Part shown: positions 1 through 9,018 of the stretch, piece after piece
Position numbering within the stretch: position 1 is the first letter of the stretch
Layout of the letters: each line of letters begins with the position of its first letter
Assembly (NCBI RefSeq): GCF_009363095.1
Contig: NZ_CP045296.1
Span: forward strand, 620,001-684,000
DNA from: Paenibacillus cellulositrophicus
Lineage (GTDB): Bacteria; Bacillota; Bacilli; Paenibacillales; Paenibacillaceae
DNA: 64,000 nucleotides
Direction: 5' to 3'
The notes under the pieces: model-generated
Told to the model about the DNA's origin: nothing
What the model saw: only the letters and a program-made list of their open reading frames with translations
The model's database searches: none
Program-made: the position numbers and the translations under genes

Positions 1-1
1 A

Positions 2-862
2 GCTATCAGCGTCGTCTTGTTTTTGATCAGCACACGCTACCTCGTTAAGCCGGTGACCCGGTTGTCAGAAGCAACGAAGCGTATCGCGCAGGGGAATTAC
101 AATATCGTGCTGCCGACCAAGCGCAGGGACGAAATCGGCAGGCTCGCCGAGCATTTTATGGTCATGAGCCGGGAGCTGGAGCGTACGGACGCGGCCAGAC
201 AGCAGTTTGTGTCCAACGTCTCGCACGAAATCCAGTCGCCGCTGACGTCGATTCAGGGGTTTGCCAAACTGCTTGGCGGGTCCCGTCTATCTTCAGAGGA
301 ATCTGCGCACTATGCATCTATTATCGAACAGGAAAGCCGCCATCTTTCGATGCTCAGCAAGCAGCTGCTCCTGCTTTCATCCCTGGAACAGGGACAGGTT
401 GCAGTTAACCGGAAAACATTTTCCCTGCGCGATCAGGTTCGTCAGGCGGTTCAGATGCTCCAGTGGCGTATCGAGGAGAAAGAGCTTCTGCTGAAAATAT
501 CTATACCCGAATCTATAACGTTAACCGGTGACGACGTGCTGCTCATACAGGTGTGGATGAACCTGATCGGAAACGCTGCTCAACATATTCCTGCCGGGAG
601 GACCATTACCGTTCATGCCGAACAAACGCATGCCGACATCAAGGTGGAAATCCGGGATACGGGCGACGGCATAGCCGCAGAGCATTTGCCCTTTTTATTC
701 GACCGTTTCTATCGCGCAGACCGGGCGCATGAACGGGGCTCCGGAAGCACAGGCCTTGGACTGGCCATTGTCAAAAGGATCGTGCAGCTTCACGAAGGCC
801 ACATCGAGGTAACCAGTTCACCCGAAGGAACCAGCTTTACCGTTACGCTGCCTGCGTTGTAA
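2..862 (+). CDS. Sensor histidine kinase, 5' end cut by window edge
   Basis: The reading frame is open from base 2, so the gene starts left of the window and its sensor domain is not seen. What remains is the end of a membrane segment, a HAMP linker (RYLVKPVTRL onward, with DEIGRLAEHF), a HisKA dimerisation domain with the phospho-acceptor in SHEIQSPLTSIQG, and an HATPase_c domain with its N box (NLIGNAAQH), G1 box (DTGDGI), F box and G2 box (GLGLAIV). It is a complete class I kinase core. It is followed 66 bp later by an ABC permease/ATPase pair, so it probably controls that transporter with a response regulator outside the window. The TTG at 17 is unlikely to be the true start. Confidence 0.9.
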   Translation, partial: AISVVLFLISTRYLVKPVTRLSEATKRIAQGNYNIVLPTKRRDEIGRLAEHFMVMSRELERTDAARQQFVSNVSHEIQSPLTSIQGFAKLLGGSRLSSEESAHYASIIEQESRHLSMLSKQLLLLSSLEQGQVAVNRKTFSLRDQVRQAVQMLQWRIEEKELLLKISIPESITLTGDDVLLIQVWMNLIGNAAQHIPAGRTITVHAEQTHADIKVEIRDTGDGIAAEHLPFLFDRFYRADRAHERGSGSTGLGLAIVKRIVQLHEGHIEVTSSPEGTSFTVTLPAL

Positions 863-928
863 TTTGCCATTCATGCGCCGTTCACATTCGCTTCCTATAC
901 TGGACTCATTCCAAAGGAGGGAAGCAGG

Positions 929-2053
929 ATGTATTTAGCTTTACGGGAAATCAGATTCGCCAAGGCCCGGTATACGTTGATTGCAGCCATCATGCTGCTG
1001 ATTTCATTTCTCGTGCTGTTCGTCACAGGTCTGGCCCAGGGTTTGGCCTATGATAATGCAGCATCGATCCAAAATATGCCCGCCACCCATTTCGTGCTGG
1101 AGCAAGGATCCGATCATCGCTTTACCCGTTCACAAATCAGTGGGGAGAAGCTAGAACAGACCCGGTCCGTCGTGGGCGAATCGAATGCGGAGCCGCTGGG
1201 GGTGCAAATGACGAGCATCGTTCTTTCCGGTGACATTCAAAAAATCGACGTTGCGCTGTTAGCCGTTAATCCCAAAGGATGGCTGGCACCGGATCTAACC
1301 ATGGGGACTACGGAGAAACAGGAAACAGGCGGTGTCGTCGTGGATGAGAAGCTGGCGGAGCATGGCGTCAGATTAGGATCCATCCTGGTCGATCAAGCTT
1401 CGGGAACCCGGTGGACCGTAACCGGTTTTGTCAAAAATGAGTCGTTCAGCCACGCTCCGGCCGTGTTCTTGAGCAAGGAGGAGTGGATGGGACTTCATTT
1501 GCCATCGTCTGCGCAATCAGGGCCCGGCAGTGCCGAAGGGCAGGCCGCATATAACGCGGTTGCGGTTAAAGCAACGGAGGGGGAGGTCTCTAAGCTTCAA
1601 AGTGCGGTTCCGAACACAGAGATCATTAAGAAGGCGGATGCTGTGTCGGCGATTCCCGGATACAAAGAGGAGCAAGGTTCGCTTCTGATGATGATCGCGT
1701 TCCTGTTTGTTATCTCGGCGTTCGTGCTGGCTGTCTTCTTTTATGTCATCACGATTCAAAAAACGAGCCAATTCGGCATCCTCAAAGCGATTGGCACGCG
1801 CACTTCGTATCTGGCCGGAAGCGTGACGCTTCAAGTACTGCTCTTATCCGTATTCAGCTTGGCGGTCAGCATTTTTCTGGTCAAAGTGTTAGAAATGGCG
1901 CTTCCTGGGACGATGCCGTTTCAGTTAGGGGCAGACATGCTGGCGCTTACCTGCGCTGCGTTTATCGCGATGTCCTTGGCCGGCTCGCTGTTTTCGGTGT
2001 GGAAGGTAGCCCGCATTGAAGCATTGGACGCAATAGGGAGGGCAGGAGTATGA
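929..2053 (+). CDS. FtsX/MacB-type ABC transporter permease
   Basis: A 374-residue integral membrane protein with one N-terminal membrane segment (about residues 16-38), a long extracytoplasmic domain of about 200 residues, and three C-terminal segments. This is the layout of FtsX/MacB/DevC permeases, which act as mechanotransmission or export subunits rather than importers. The motif FGILKAIGTRTSYL in the cytoplasmic loop after TM2 matches the coupling region of this family. A strong AAAGGAGG site precedes the ATG. The stop overlaps the start of the ATPase gene (ATGA), so the two are translationally coupled. The substrate cannot be told; the kinase upstream suggests cell-envelope or peptide stress. 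Confidence 0.88.
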   Translation: MYLALREIRFAKARYTLIAAIMLLISFLVLFVTGLAQGLAYDNAASIQNMPATHFVLEQGSDHRFTRSQISGEKLEQTRSVVGESNAEPLGVQMTSIVLSGDIQKIDVALLAVNPKGWLAPDLTMGTTEKQETGGVVVDEKLAEHGVRLGSILVDQASGTRWTVTGFVKNESFSHAPAVFLSKEEWMGLHLPSSAQSGPGSAEGQAAYNAVAVKATEGEVSKLQSAVPNTEIIKKADAVSAIPGYKEEQGSLLMMIAFLFVISAFVLAVFFYVITIQKTSQFGILKAIGTRTSYLAGSVTLQVLLLSVFSLAVSIFLVKVLEMALPGTMPFQLGADMLALTCAAFIAMSLAGSLFSVWKVARIEALDAIGRAGV

Positions 2054-2733
2054 ACAATCGCTTGGAAATGCACGACATCACGCGCACTTTTGCAGACGGT
2101 GGATTTCAGCGGACGATCCTGGACCGTCTCAACTTGAAGGTAGCGGAAGGGGAACTGGTCGCCGTCATGGGACCGTCGGGCTCCGGTAAGAGCACGTTTT
2201 TGTCGATCGCTGGGGCGCTGCTGGAGCCAACTCGAGGAGATGTCTTGATAGACGGCAAGTCTATCCTTGGCCAGGACAAACAAGCTCTTTCAGAGCTGCG
2301 ACTCCGGAAGATGGGTTTTATTTTTCAGAATGCCAATCTGATACCGTATCTCAAGGTGGAGGAGCAGCTGATGCTCGTGGCTAAGCTGGCAGGGAGCAGC
2401 AAGGAGGTTTGCGCTCAGAGGGCGGACGAACTTCTTCAGAGAATGGGGCTGACACATCGGAAAAATGCTTATCCGCATAAGCTTTCCGGGGGTGAACGGC
2501 AGCGGGTGGCGATCGCCAGGGCGCTGATGAATGACCCCGCCGTATTGTTCGCCGATGAGCCGACAGCTAGCCTGGACGCTTCGCGCGGGTTGGAAGTTGT
2601 CGCCATGATTGCGAAGCAGGTTAAGGAGCAGCGGAAAAGCGCGGTGATGGTTACGCATGACGACAGGGTGCTCCCGCATTGCGACCGGGTATTTTATCTG
2701 GATAAAGGAAAGCTGACGGAGCATCCGGTGTGA
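2050..2733 (+). CDS. ABC transporter ATP-binding protein (MacB/LolD type)
   Basis: This 227-residue ATPase has Walker A GPSGSGKST (near residue 39), a Q-loop in FIFQNANLIPYL, the signature LSGGERQRVAIARAL, Walker B VLFADEPTASLD and a switch histidine in MVTHDD. Length and the RKMGFIFQ motif place it with the LolD/MacB/DevA subfamily that partners FtsX-like permeases. The start codon overlaps the permease stop by four bases, so it is surely the energising subunit of that transporter. All catalytic motifs are intact. Confidence 0.93.
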   Translation: MNNRLEMHDITRTFADGGFQRTILDRLNLKVAEGELVAVMGPSGSGKSTFLSIAGALLEPTRGDVLIDGKSILGQDKQALSELRLRKMGFIFQNANLIPYLKVEEQLMLVAKLAGSSKEVCAQRADELLQRMGLTHRKNAYPHKLSGGERQRVAIARALMNDPAVLFADEPTASLDASRGLEVVAMIAKQVKEQRKSAVMVTHDDRVLPHCDRVFYLDKGKLTEHPV

Positions 2734-2758
2734 CATTCGATAAACAAGGTAAAATATA

Positions 2759-2789
2759 CGGTATGCACCTGGGATCTCCCTGCATACCG
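2759..2789. other. Hairpin after the ABC operon
   Basis: Nine-base arms CGGTATGCA (2759-2767) and TGCATACCG (2781-2789) match perfectly, and GGGA/TCCC pair inside. There is no T-run directly behind it, so it may act together with the next hairpin as mRNA 3' protection. It lies between convergent genes. Confidence 0.5.
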
Positions 2790-2809
2790 GCGAAGGTCTA
2801 AAGTGAATA

Positions 2810-2855
2810 AACGGCAATCCCCAACACGGTTTGTGAGGAGATTGCCGTTCTTTTT
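2810..2855. terminator. Rho-independent terminator between convergent genes
   Basis: Arms AACGGCAATC (2810-2819) and GATTGCCGTT (2840-2849) pair perfectly around a 20-nt loop and are followed by CTTTTTAT. It can end the ABC operon on the plus strand. Confidence 0.7.
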
Positions 2856-2874
2856 ATGAGGTTTTTGTAAAATA

Positions 2875-4359
2875 TCACTGCGTCTTACGTCTGTATCCCT
2901 CCAAGCCGAGCCGAACGTATTGCTCTTCCGGCGCATCGTGGGCAGTCATCAGTTCCAGCATGTACCCGGTCAATTTCTGCTCGATGTCCTCATCCCGGAA
3001 TGGATGTTTCTGCCCGGGATCCTTCTCCATATCGAACAGCATCGTGCCGAATCCATGGTAACGTTCCAAAGATTCCGAGGGAATCTTCATCTGGGATACG
3101 CCTTTAGTAAATGCAAACGGAGGCGCCAGCTCGATGTTTTGCAGCTCCTCGACCGAAAAGCGTGTGCGCATATGCGTTGGCATGAGGGTGTAGTTGTAGA
3201 GCGGACCATTCTCTGGGCCTGCTGGGGCACGCATGTACACATACCGTCCGTCCGTACAGTTCACATGGCCACCGTGCAAGCCGAATAACGCGGCCTTGCG
3301 CACCGGCGTATCGAGCGCAATGGTGTCTCGGAGGGGGCGCCCGGTCATATCCCCAGGGATTTCAACATCAAAGAACTCCAGCAGGGTTGGCGCTAAATCG
3401 ATCGTCTGCACCAGGCTTTGTCTGCGCTCCCCCTGAACGCCCGAGCGCGGATCCCAAATATAGAGCGGTGTATGGGCCACTTCGTTGTAGAAAGGCTGGA
3501 TGCATTTGGCCCACCAATCATGCTCACCCAGCAGAAATCCGTGATCCGTGTTCACGATCAGCATCGTATCCTGCCACATGGCGTTCTGATCCATCAAGTC
3601 GAGCACCTGACCGAGGTAGTGATCGCACATCGACAGCAGGGCGGCATATTCATACCTCAAATGCTCCACTTCTTCCGGGGACTGCCGGACTTCTTCATAC
3701 GGCGGCCAGTCGAAATGCTTGCCTTCATATGCATGAGGGTACAGCTTTCGAAACCGTTCCGGAGCCCGGAAAGGCTCATGGGGGTCAAAGGTCTCGAGCT
3801 GAAGAAACCAGCGGTTCTGATCCGCGTTCGCCCGGATAAATTCCAAACCCGCCTCAAAAGTTAAGGCTTGCGGATAACGTTCTTCTTCCTTGGCATACTC
3901 GCGGTTGATCCAGTCCTGGCGGAACATGCCCGTCAGTGGACGGTCGACGGCTTGCGGGGGGATGACCGGGTCCTCCAGCCTGCCTTTCCAGGCGTCGCCT
4001 TCCTGACCGCGGATGAACTCGTAGGTCGTATAGCGGCTGTGGTACGTCGCCCCGCCATCCTCCCAATAATGCTGATGATCCGTGACCAGATGCGTATGTA
4101 CACCTTCGTTTTTCAAAATTTCCGGCATGGAATCGTCGTAAGGCTCAAGCGGCCCCCAGCTCCGATGCAGGAAATTGTAGCGCCCGGTATGCAGCTCCCG
4201 GCGAGCAGGCACGCATGGCATGCTGCCGACAAAGCTGCGGTCAAAAACCGCCGTCCGCTCTTCCAATCGGCGAAAGTTGGGGAGGTGCGTCCAATCGCAG
4301 CCATAAGAAGGTAGCATGCGCCGGTTTAACGTATCAAACATGACCATAATGGCCTTCAT
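2875..4359 (-). CDS. Sulfatase (formylglycine-dependent, Cys type)
   Basis: A 494-residue alkaline-phosphatase-superfamily sulfatase that hydrolyses sulfate esters. The N-terminal metal-site region is MFDTLNRR; the modification signature CVPAR at residues 49-53, followed by RRELHTGR, is the Cys-x-Pro-x-Arg motif whose cysteine must be converted to formylglycine. Further metal-site residues are seen in NTDHGFLLGEHDWW. No signal peptide is visible, so the enzyme is probably cytoplasmic. I chose the ATG at 4359 because GAAAGGG stands about 8-10 bases upstream; an ATG 12 codons earlier is less well placed. It is divergent from an AraC regulator, a common arrangement for carbohydrate-sulfate use. 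The natural substrate is unknown. Confidence 0.9.
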   Translation of the reverse strand: MKAIMVMFDTLNRRMLPSYGCDWTHLPNFRRLEERTAVFDRSFVGSMPCVPARRELHTGRYNFLHRSWGPLEPYDDSMPEILKNEGVHTHLVTDHQHYWEDGGATYHSRYTTYEFIRGQEGDAWKGRLEDPVIPPQAVDRPLTGMFRQDWINREYAKEEERYPQALTFEAGLEFIRANADQNRWFLQLETFDPHEPFRAPERFRKLYPHAYEGKHFDWPPYEEVRQSPEEVEHLRYEYAALLSMCDHYLGQVLDLMDQNAMWQDTMLIVNTDHGFLLGEHDWWAKCIQPFYNEVAHTPLYIWDPRSGVQGERRQSLVQTIDLAPTLLEFFDVEIPGDMTGRPLRDTIALDTPVRKAALFGLHGGHVNCTDGRYVYMRAPAGPENGPLYNYTLMPTHMRTRFSVEELQNIELAPPFAFTKGVSQMKIPSESLERYHGFGTMLFDMEKDPGQKHPFRDEDIEQKLTGYMLELMTAHDAPEEQYVRLGLEGYRRKTQ

Positions 4360-4507
4360 TCCATCATCCCTTTCTTGGACCAGGTTCTCTTTCATAGATC
4401 TATGTTAAAATAAACGAAAGATTATCCAGTAGAAAAGAACGATGATTTTCTCATAAAAAACGAACAACATGGCATTGTCATACCGAACCCGAGGTGGCTG
4501 TTGAAAA

Positions 4508-5395
4508 ATGTTCCCTGATCCGATTGGAATCGTTCATGAACCCTACAAAGTGATGCTGCAGTTTGCGTTTGAATGGATCCGCAGCCCGGAATGGAACGCT
4601 CCGGGGTACCGCAACCCAGGCGTTACACTGTGGTATATTCTGGCCGGCCGCCGCAGGCTGCTCGCTGGATCACAAGTCTATGACTTGCAGCCGGGAGAAG
4701 TGGTCCTGATTCCGCCGAACACCACTTTTATGACGGAAGGAGGGGAGGGGGAAGGAGGAGCGATCCATTATTTGTCTGCCAGTGTGTCGGTATACATGCA
4801 TGGGATCGAGTGGTCCGAATTGTACGGGCTGCCTCCCCGCTTCCGGATTCAAAACATTGAGGATGGGCGAAAGCTTAAGGACAGCTGGTACAATCTCGTT
4901 CGTGCCTGGCAGCCGCGTGATTCGGAGAAGGCTTCCAGCAGAGGAGACGGTATGCTATCCATCTCCCAGGCCGCAAGGCAACTGCAGACACAGGCAGTCT
5001 GCCTGAACTGGTTTGCCGAAATGATCCGCGTTCTGGAGCCGCATCTGATGACCCCTGAACCGGTCGTCGACGAGAGGGTGCGCGAAGTTTGCGCTTTTAT
5101 TCAAAGATTGTATGCTGCTCCCATTAGACTTGGAGATTTGGCTAAGGTAGCCAATACGAGCGAGGGCCATCTGCGACTTCTGTTCCGCACACATTTAATG
5201 GTGTCTCCTTACCAATATTTGCTGCAGGTAAGAATCGGGAAAGCGCAGGAACTGCTGCTGGCCACCAACAGGCCGCTTGCGGATATCGCCGCTGAAGTCG
5301 GGTTCGAGGAGTACAGCCACTTCCTGGCCACCTTCCGCAAAATCGTCGGCATGCCCCCTTCACACTACCGGAAGAACAATTCGTTGTATCAATAA
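4508..5395 (+). CDS. AraC-family transcriptional regulator
   Basis: A 295-residue regulator with an N-terminal cupin-like sensing domain (LQPGEVVLIPPNTTFM near residue 65) and a C-terminal double helix-turn-helix domain (LGDLAKVANTSEGHLRLLFR, then ADIAAEVGFEEYSHFLATFRK ending in the family signature GMPPSHYR). It is divergent from the sulfatase with 148 bp between the starts, so it most likely senses the sulfated substrate or its product and activates the sulfatase gene. The GAGGTGG upstream and 10-base spacing support this ATG. Confidence 0.9.
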   Translation: MFPDPIGIVHEPYKVMLQFAFEWIRSPEWNAPGYRNPGVTLWYILAGRRRLLAGSQVYDLQPGEVVLIPPNTTFMTEGGEGEGGAIHYLSASVSVYMHGIEWSELYGLPPRFRIQNIEDGRKLKDSWYNLVRAWQPRDSEKASSRGDGMLSISQAARQLQTQAVCLNWFAEMIRVLEPHLMTPEPVVDERVREVCAFIQRLYAAPIRLGDLAKVANTSEGHLRLLFRTHLMVSPYQYLLQVRIGKAQELLLATNRPLADIAAEVGFEEYSHFLATFRKIVGMPPSHYRKNNSLYQ

Positions 5396-5490
5396 AACGC
5401 TTACCGTTACCGTATCCATCTATGATACAATGGAGCATATTGGTATTTATACAATGGTCAATTCAAGTACTTGGGAGAGGGGCTTTGCAT

Positions 5491-7290
5491 ATGTCGAAAA
5501 TTTTAACACGGGCTGAAGTGCCGGTGGAAACCACCTGGAACCTGGATGATATTTTTCCGTCCAAAGAAGCATGGGAACAAGAATTAAATGATATTCAGCG
5601 GGATATCGGCACGGTTGCGAAATATGAAGGCGAACTAAGTCAAGGCGCTGACACTTTGCTGGCCTGCCTGCAGGCCCAGGAAGAGCTTTCCGGCAGAATG
5701 AGCCGGGCAGGAGCGTACGCCTACCTGCATCAGTCCGGCGACAGCATCAATCCGGAGAATCAGACGAACGCTTCGAAAGCGCGCGACCTTGCGTCGCAGG
5801 TCAGCTCGGCGCTGTCTTTTATCAAATCCGACATCATTGCGCTTCCGGACGGTACGATTGACCAGTACATAGCAGATCAGCCCGAACTTCGGGAATTCGA
5901 GCGCAGCCTTCGCCTGCTCCTGCAAACGAAGCCCCACCGCTTGACGGCAGAAACGGAGAAGGTGCTCGCATCGCTGGGCGAGGTATTGGATGCTCCTTAC
6001 CGGATTTATGAACGGAGCAAGCTGGCCGATATGACCTTCAAGCAGGCGGTGAACGGCCAAGGGGAAGAAGTACCGGTCTCGTTTGCCCTGTACGAGAATA
6101 AGTACTGCGAATCGCCTGATACGAAACTGCGCCGCAACTCGTTTAAAGCGTTCAGCGACACGCTGCACAAATACCGGAATACGTTTGCCGAGGCATACGG
6201 CACCGAAGTCAAGCGGCAGGTCATTGAATCCCGTCTGCGCGGTTACGAGTCCGTGACCGATATGCTTCTGCAGCCGCAGCAGGTCACCAAGGAGATGTAC
6301 AACAACGTCCTGGATATATTGCAGGAGGAGCTGGCGCCGCATATGCGCAGATATGCCGCTCTTAAGAAAAAGGTGCTCCAGTTGGATGAGATGACGTTTG
6401 CCGACCTGAAAGCGCCGCTCGATCCCGATTACAACCCGGAAATATCTTTTCAGGAAGCCGGAGAACTGATCAAGGAAGCCTTGGCAATACTCGGACCGGA
6501 GTACGGGGAAATCGTATCGGATGCCTTCCGCAACCGCTGGGTGGATTACGCGGACAATGCCGGCAAACGCACGGGGGCTTTCTGCTCGTCGATTCCGGGC
6601 GTTCACTCGTACATTCTGATCAGCTGGTCCGACAGCATGCGCGGGGCGTTTACGCTCGCTCACGAAGTAGGGCATGCCGGCCATTTGATGCTCGCAGCGA
6701 AATATCAGCGGCTGACGAATGCCCGTCCGTCCCTGTATTTTATCGAGGCGCCGTCAACGATGAACGAACTCTTGCTGGCGGATCATCTTCTGGCGCGGTC
6801 TAGTGAACCTAGAATGCGCCGCTGGGTGATTTCGCAGCTGCTCGGCACGTACTTCCATAACTTTGTGACGCATTTACTGGAAGGCGAGCTCCAGCGTAGA
6901 GTTTACGAACTGGCCATGAAGAATGTGCCGATCACTGCGGTAACCTTGTGCGAGCTGAAAGGCGATATCCTGTCATCGTTCTGGGGAGCGGACGTGGTCA
7001 TCGACGAAGATGCCAAGTTAACCTGGATGCGCCAGCCGCATTATTATATGAGCTTGTATCCTTACACCTATGCAGCCGGCCTCTCTGCATCCACAGCCGT
7101 CGCCAAGCTGATCCGGGAGGAAGGACAGCCTGCGGTGGACCGCTGGCTCGAAGTGTTAAAAGCCGGTGGCTCTATGAGCCCACTGGAACTGATGAAGCTG
7201 GCCGGGGTGGATATGTCTCAGCCCGATCCGATCCGGAGTGCGGCCGCTTATGTCGGTTCCCTGATCGATGAGCTTGAAAGTTTGTATTGA
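5491..7290 (+). CDS. pepF: Oligoendopeptidase F (M3B metallopeptidase)
   Basis: A 599-residue cytoplasmic zinc endopeptidase of the M3 family that cuts short peptides. The zinc motif LAHEVGHAGH lies at about residues 389-398 and the third ligand glutamate follows in EAPSTMNELLLADHL. N-terminal TWNLDDIFPS is the family's typical opening. Length matches PepF (about 600 residues). The frame is open 23 codons further upstream, but GAGAGGGG lies 8 bases before the ATG at 5491, which fits the family start. It stands alone between the AraC gene and a strong terminator. Confidence 0.94.
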   Translation: MSKILTRAEVPVETTWNLDDIFPSKEAWEQELNDIQRDIGTVAKYEGELSQGADTLLACLQAQEELSGRMSRAGAYAYLHQSGDSINPENQTNASKARDLASQVSSALSFIKSDIIALPDGTIDQYIADQPELREFERSLRLLLQTKPHRLTAETEKVLASLGEVLDAPYRIYERSKLADMTFKQAVNGQGEEVPVSFALYENKYCESPDTKLRRNSFKAFSDTLHKYRNTFAEAYGTEVKRQVIESRLRGYESVTDMLLQPQQVTKEMYNNVLDILQEELAPHMRRYAALKKKVLQLDEMTFADLKAPLDPDYNPEISFQEAGELIKEALAILGPEYGEIVSDAFRNRWVDYADNAGKRTGAFCSSIPGVHSYILISWSDSMRGAFTLAHEVGHAGHLMLAAKYQRLTNARPSLYFIEAPSTMNELLLADHLLARSSEPRMRRWVISQLLGTYFHNFVTHLLEGELQRRVYELAMKNVPITAVTLCELKGDILSSFWGADVVIDEDAKLTWMRQPHYYMSLYPYTYAAGLSASTAVAKLIREEGQPAVDRWLEVLKAGGSMSPLELMKLAGVDMSQPDPIRSAAAYVGSLIDELESLY

Positions 7291-7310
7291 TTTTTTTCAT
7301 GAAAAAGACG

Positions 7311-7344
7311 AAAGGTCCGGATTTACCGGACCTTTCTTTTTTTT
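7311..7344 (+). terminator. Rho-independent terminator of pepF
   Basis: Perfect ten-base arms AAAGGTCCGG (7311-7320) and CCGGACCTTT (7326-7335) around loop ATTTA, followed by CTTTTTTTT. It ends the pepF transcript. Confidence 0.93.
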
Positions 7345-7408
7345 AGATCGAGATGGTTTGAGAATGGTACTATTTTTGCTGGATGTGTGGAATAACGGCT
7401 ATGTGAAG

Positions 7409-8392
7409 CTAATACTGTGCATTTTCATATACGGAATACTTTCCCCTGGACTCTTGCACCCGCAAGAGTTTTTGTCGTTCCAGGTAACGTACGTGTGCTG
7501 CGGTTTCCCCAAGCGCAAACCGTGCGCTGTCCTTGTCAAAAACTTTGGAGAACAGCCTCATGCTAATGTCATATATCGTAGTACCAGCGCTTCCAGCCTC
7601 ATGTACAATGCCCAGGACATGATCGAGCCGCTCCTTATGGTGGGCGATCACCGATTCAAAATAGTCCGTCTGCGGCTGAAACACCGGTCCGTGTCCGGGC
7701 AGAACGGTGCGAACCATCCGTCTTTGCAGCGCATTCAATGTCTCGAAATAGGACTCAAGCGGATTCCCCTCATCCTCTTCGTACTGATATGTGATGTTGG
7801 GCGTAATTTTCTGCAGCAGCAGATCCCCGCCAATCAGCGCCTGCCTCTCTGCATTCCAAAACCCCACGCTGCCCTCTGCATGACCGCCGCCAAGTAGGAT
7901 TTCATACGGCTCCCCGGCGAGCACGATCGAGTCACCTTTCAGCAGGTTTACCCTTGTACCCGTAAATGGGGAAATTTGATGGAGCAGCCGCGAGTCCAGC
8001 TCAGCTACATCCTGAGCAAGCGTCTCCGGCATGCCGCTTTTTAAATAAAAATGGAGATTTCGCTCCGCCTGCTCTTGGCTATAATAGCGCTCCGCCAAGG
8101 CATAAGTCTCTCCACTTGCATTCACTTCGGCTCCCGTCCAGCGCTGCATCTTCCCGGCAAACCCATAATGGTCAGGATGGAAATGTGTGATGTAAATATT
8201 GCGGATATCAGAGGGCTTTACATTGAGCTGATGCAGCGTCTGCACCCATGATTTCTCGGTAACTAAGGTGTCCAGACCGGGATCGATGACGCTCCAAAAA
8301 GACCCGTCCTGAACGAGATAGCTGTTCACGTGATTGAGTCGAAAAGGAAGCGGGATGCGGATCTGATAGATTTGCTTCAGCGGCGTCTCCAT
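7409..8392 (-). CDS. Metallo-beta-lactamase-fold hydrolase
   Basis: A 327-residue protein with the MBL zinc motif THFHPDHYG (near residue 70), the downstream histidine in GGGHAEGSVGF, the bridging aspartate in IGGDLLLQ and the last histidine in VLPGHGPVF. This is the glyoxalase II/RNase Z-like group of MBL hydrolases; the family cleaves thioesters, phosphodiesters or lactones, and the substrate cannot be read from sequence. The C-terminal ~90 residues (from SVIAHHKERLDHVLG) resemble the winged-helix-like extension of LACTB2-type members. It is divergent from the thioesterase/CoA-ligase cluster, so an acyl-thioester substrate is conceivable but unproven. Confidence 0.87.
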   Translation of the reverse strand: METPLKQIYQIRIPLPFRLNHVNSYLVQDGSFWSVIDPGLDTLVTEKSWVQTLHQLNVKPSDIRNIYITHFHPDHYGFAGKMQRWTGAEVNASGETYALAERYYSQEQAERNLHFYLKSGMPETLAQDVAELDSRLLHQISPFTGTRVNLLKGDSIVLAGEPYEILLGGGHAEGSVGFWNAERQALIGGDLLLQKITPNITYQYEEDEGNPLESYFETLNALQRRMVRTVLPGHGPVFQPQTDYFESVIAHHKERLDHVLGIVHEAGSAGTTIYDISMRLFSKVFDKDSARFALGETAAHVRYLERQKLLRVQESRGKYSVYENAQY

Positions 8393-8569
8393 GAATTGAT
8401 CTCCTCTTTGTCGAAGTTTAGTGAGAACTATAGATCAATGTCGAGCCTTGCGTCAATGACATATAGATTTTATTTGATTTTATATAGAAAAGTTCAATTA
8501 GACTTTTAATTCCTACCGGTTTAGTATGAATAAAAATGTTTCACAGGCAAACAAAAAGGAGGTGAACCT

Positions 8570-8980
8570 ATGGCCGCCGTTTTAACTAGAGAAGAAATTG
8601 AGCCGGTTCTGACCGGTACGAAGTTTCATCAATTTTTGGGCATCCGGCTCGAAGAAGTGAACGAGCAGTCCGTTACGATCCGGCTGCCCTATAACGAGCT
8701 CTTTTATACCTCTGCTGACGGATATATCCACGGGGGGATTCTTGCCACTGTCATCGACATCGCCGGATATTTTGCCGTGTTCAGTCAGCTGAATCAGCCG
8801 GTACCGACGGTCGATCTCAAAATTGACTACTTGCGTCCCGGGAGGGCGGGGGATCTGCTGTTTACCGGTTCCGTAGTCAAGCTGGGGAGGACCGTCAGCA
8901 TCGCCGACATCGTGGCTGCCGATACAACCGGTAAAGCGATTGCTATCGGAAGAGGATTGTTTAGCTCAAAACAGGAGTAA
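8570..8980 (+). CDS. PaaI-type hotdog-fold thioesterase
   Basis: A 136-residue single hotdog domain. The helix motif YIHGGILATVIDIAGYF, with HGG and the catalytic acidic residue, and the strand PVPTVDLKIDYLRP are typical of PaaI/4-hydroxybenzoyl-CoA thioesterases. It hydrolyses acyl-CoA esters in the cytoplasm. An AAAGGAGGTGA site precedes the ATG. It is the first gene of a co-directional run with an acyl-CoA ligase 38 bp downstream, so it may release CoA from a pathway intermediate or act as a housekeeping hydrolase for dead-end CoA esters. Confidence 0.9.
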   Translation: MAAVLTREEIEPVLTGTKFHQFLGIRLEEVNEQSVTIRLPYNELFYTSADGYIHGGILATVIDIAGYFAVFSQLNQPVPTVDLKIDYLRPGRAGDLLFTGSVVKLGRTVSIADIVAADTTGKAIAIGRGLFSSKQE

Positions 8981-9018
8981 GAAGCCAACAATATTCAGAA
9001 TACAAAGGTGGAGCAGCG

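Noticed and set aside
5401..5431. Promoter for pepF (TTACCG with TATGAT or TACAAT)
   Set aside because: No -35/-10 pair has a 16-18 bp spacer, so I do not list it.
5635..6684. 349-codon open frame on the minus strand
   Set aside because: Antisense to pepF, caused by high-GC codon use; no motif or ribosome site.
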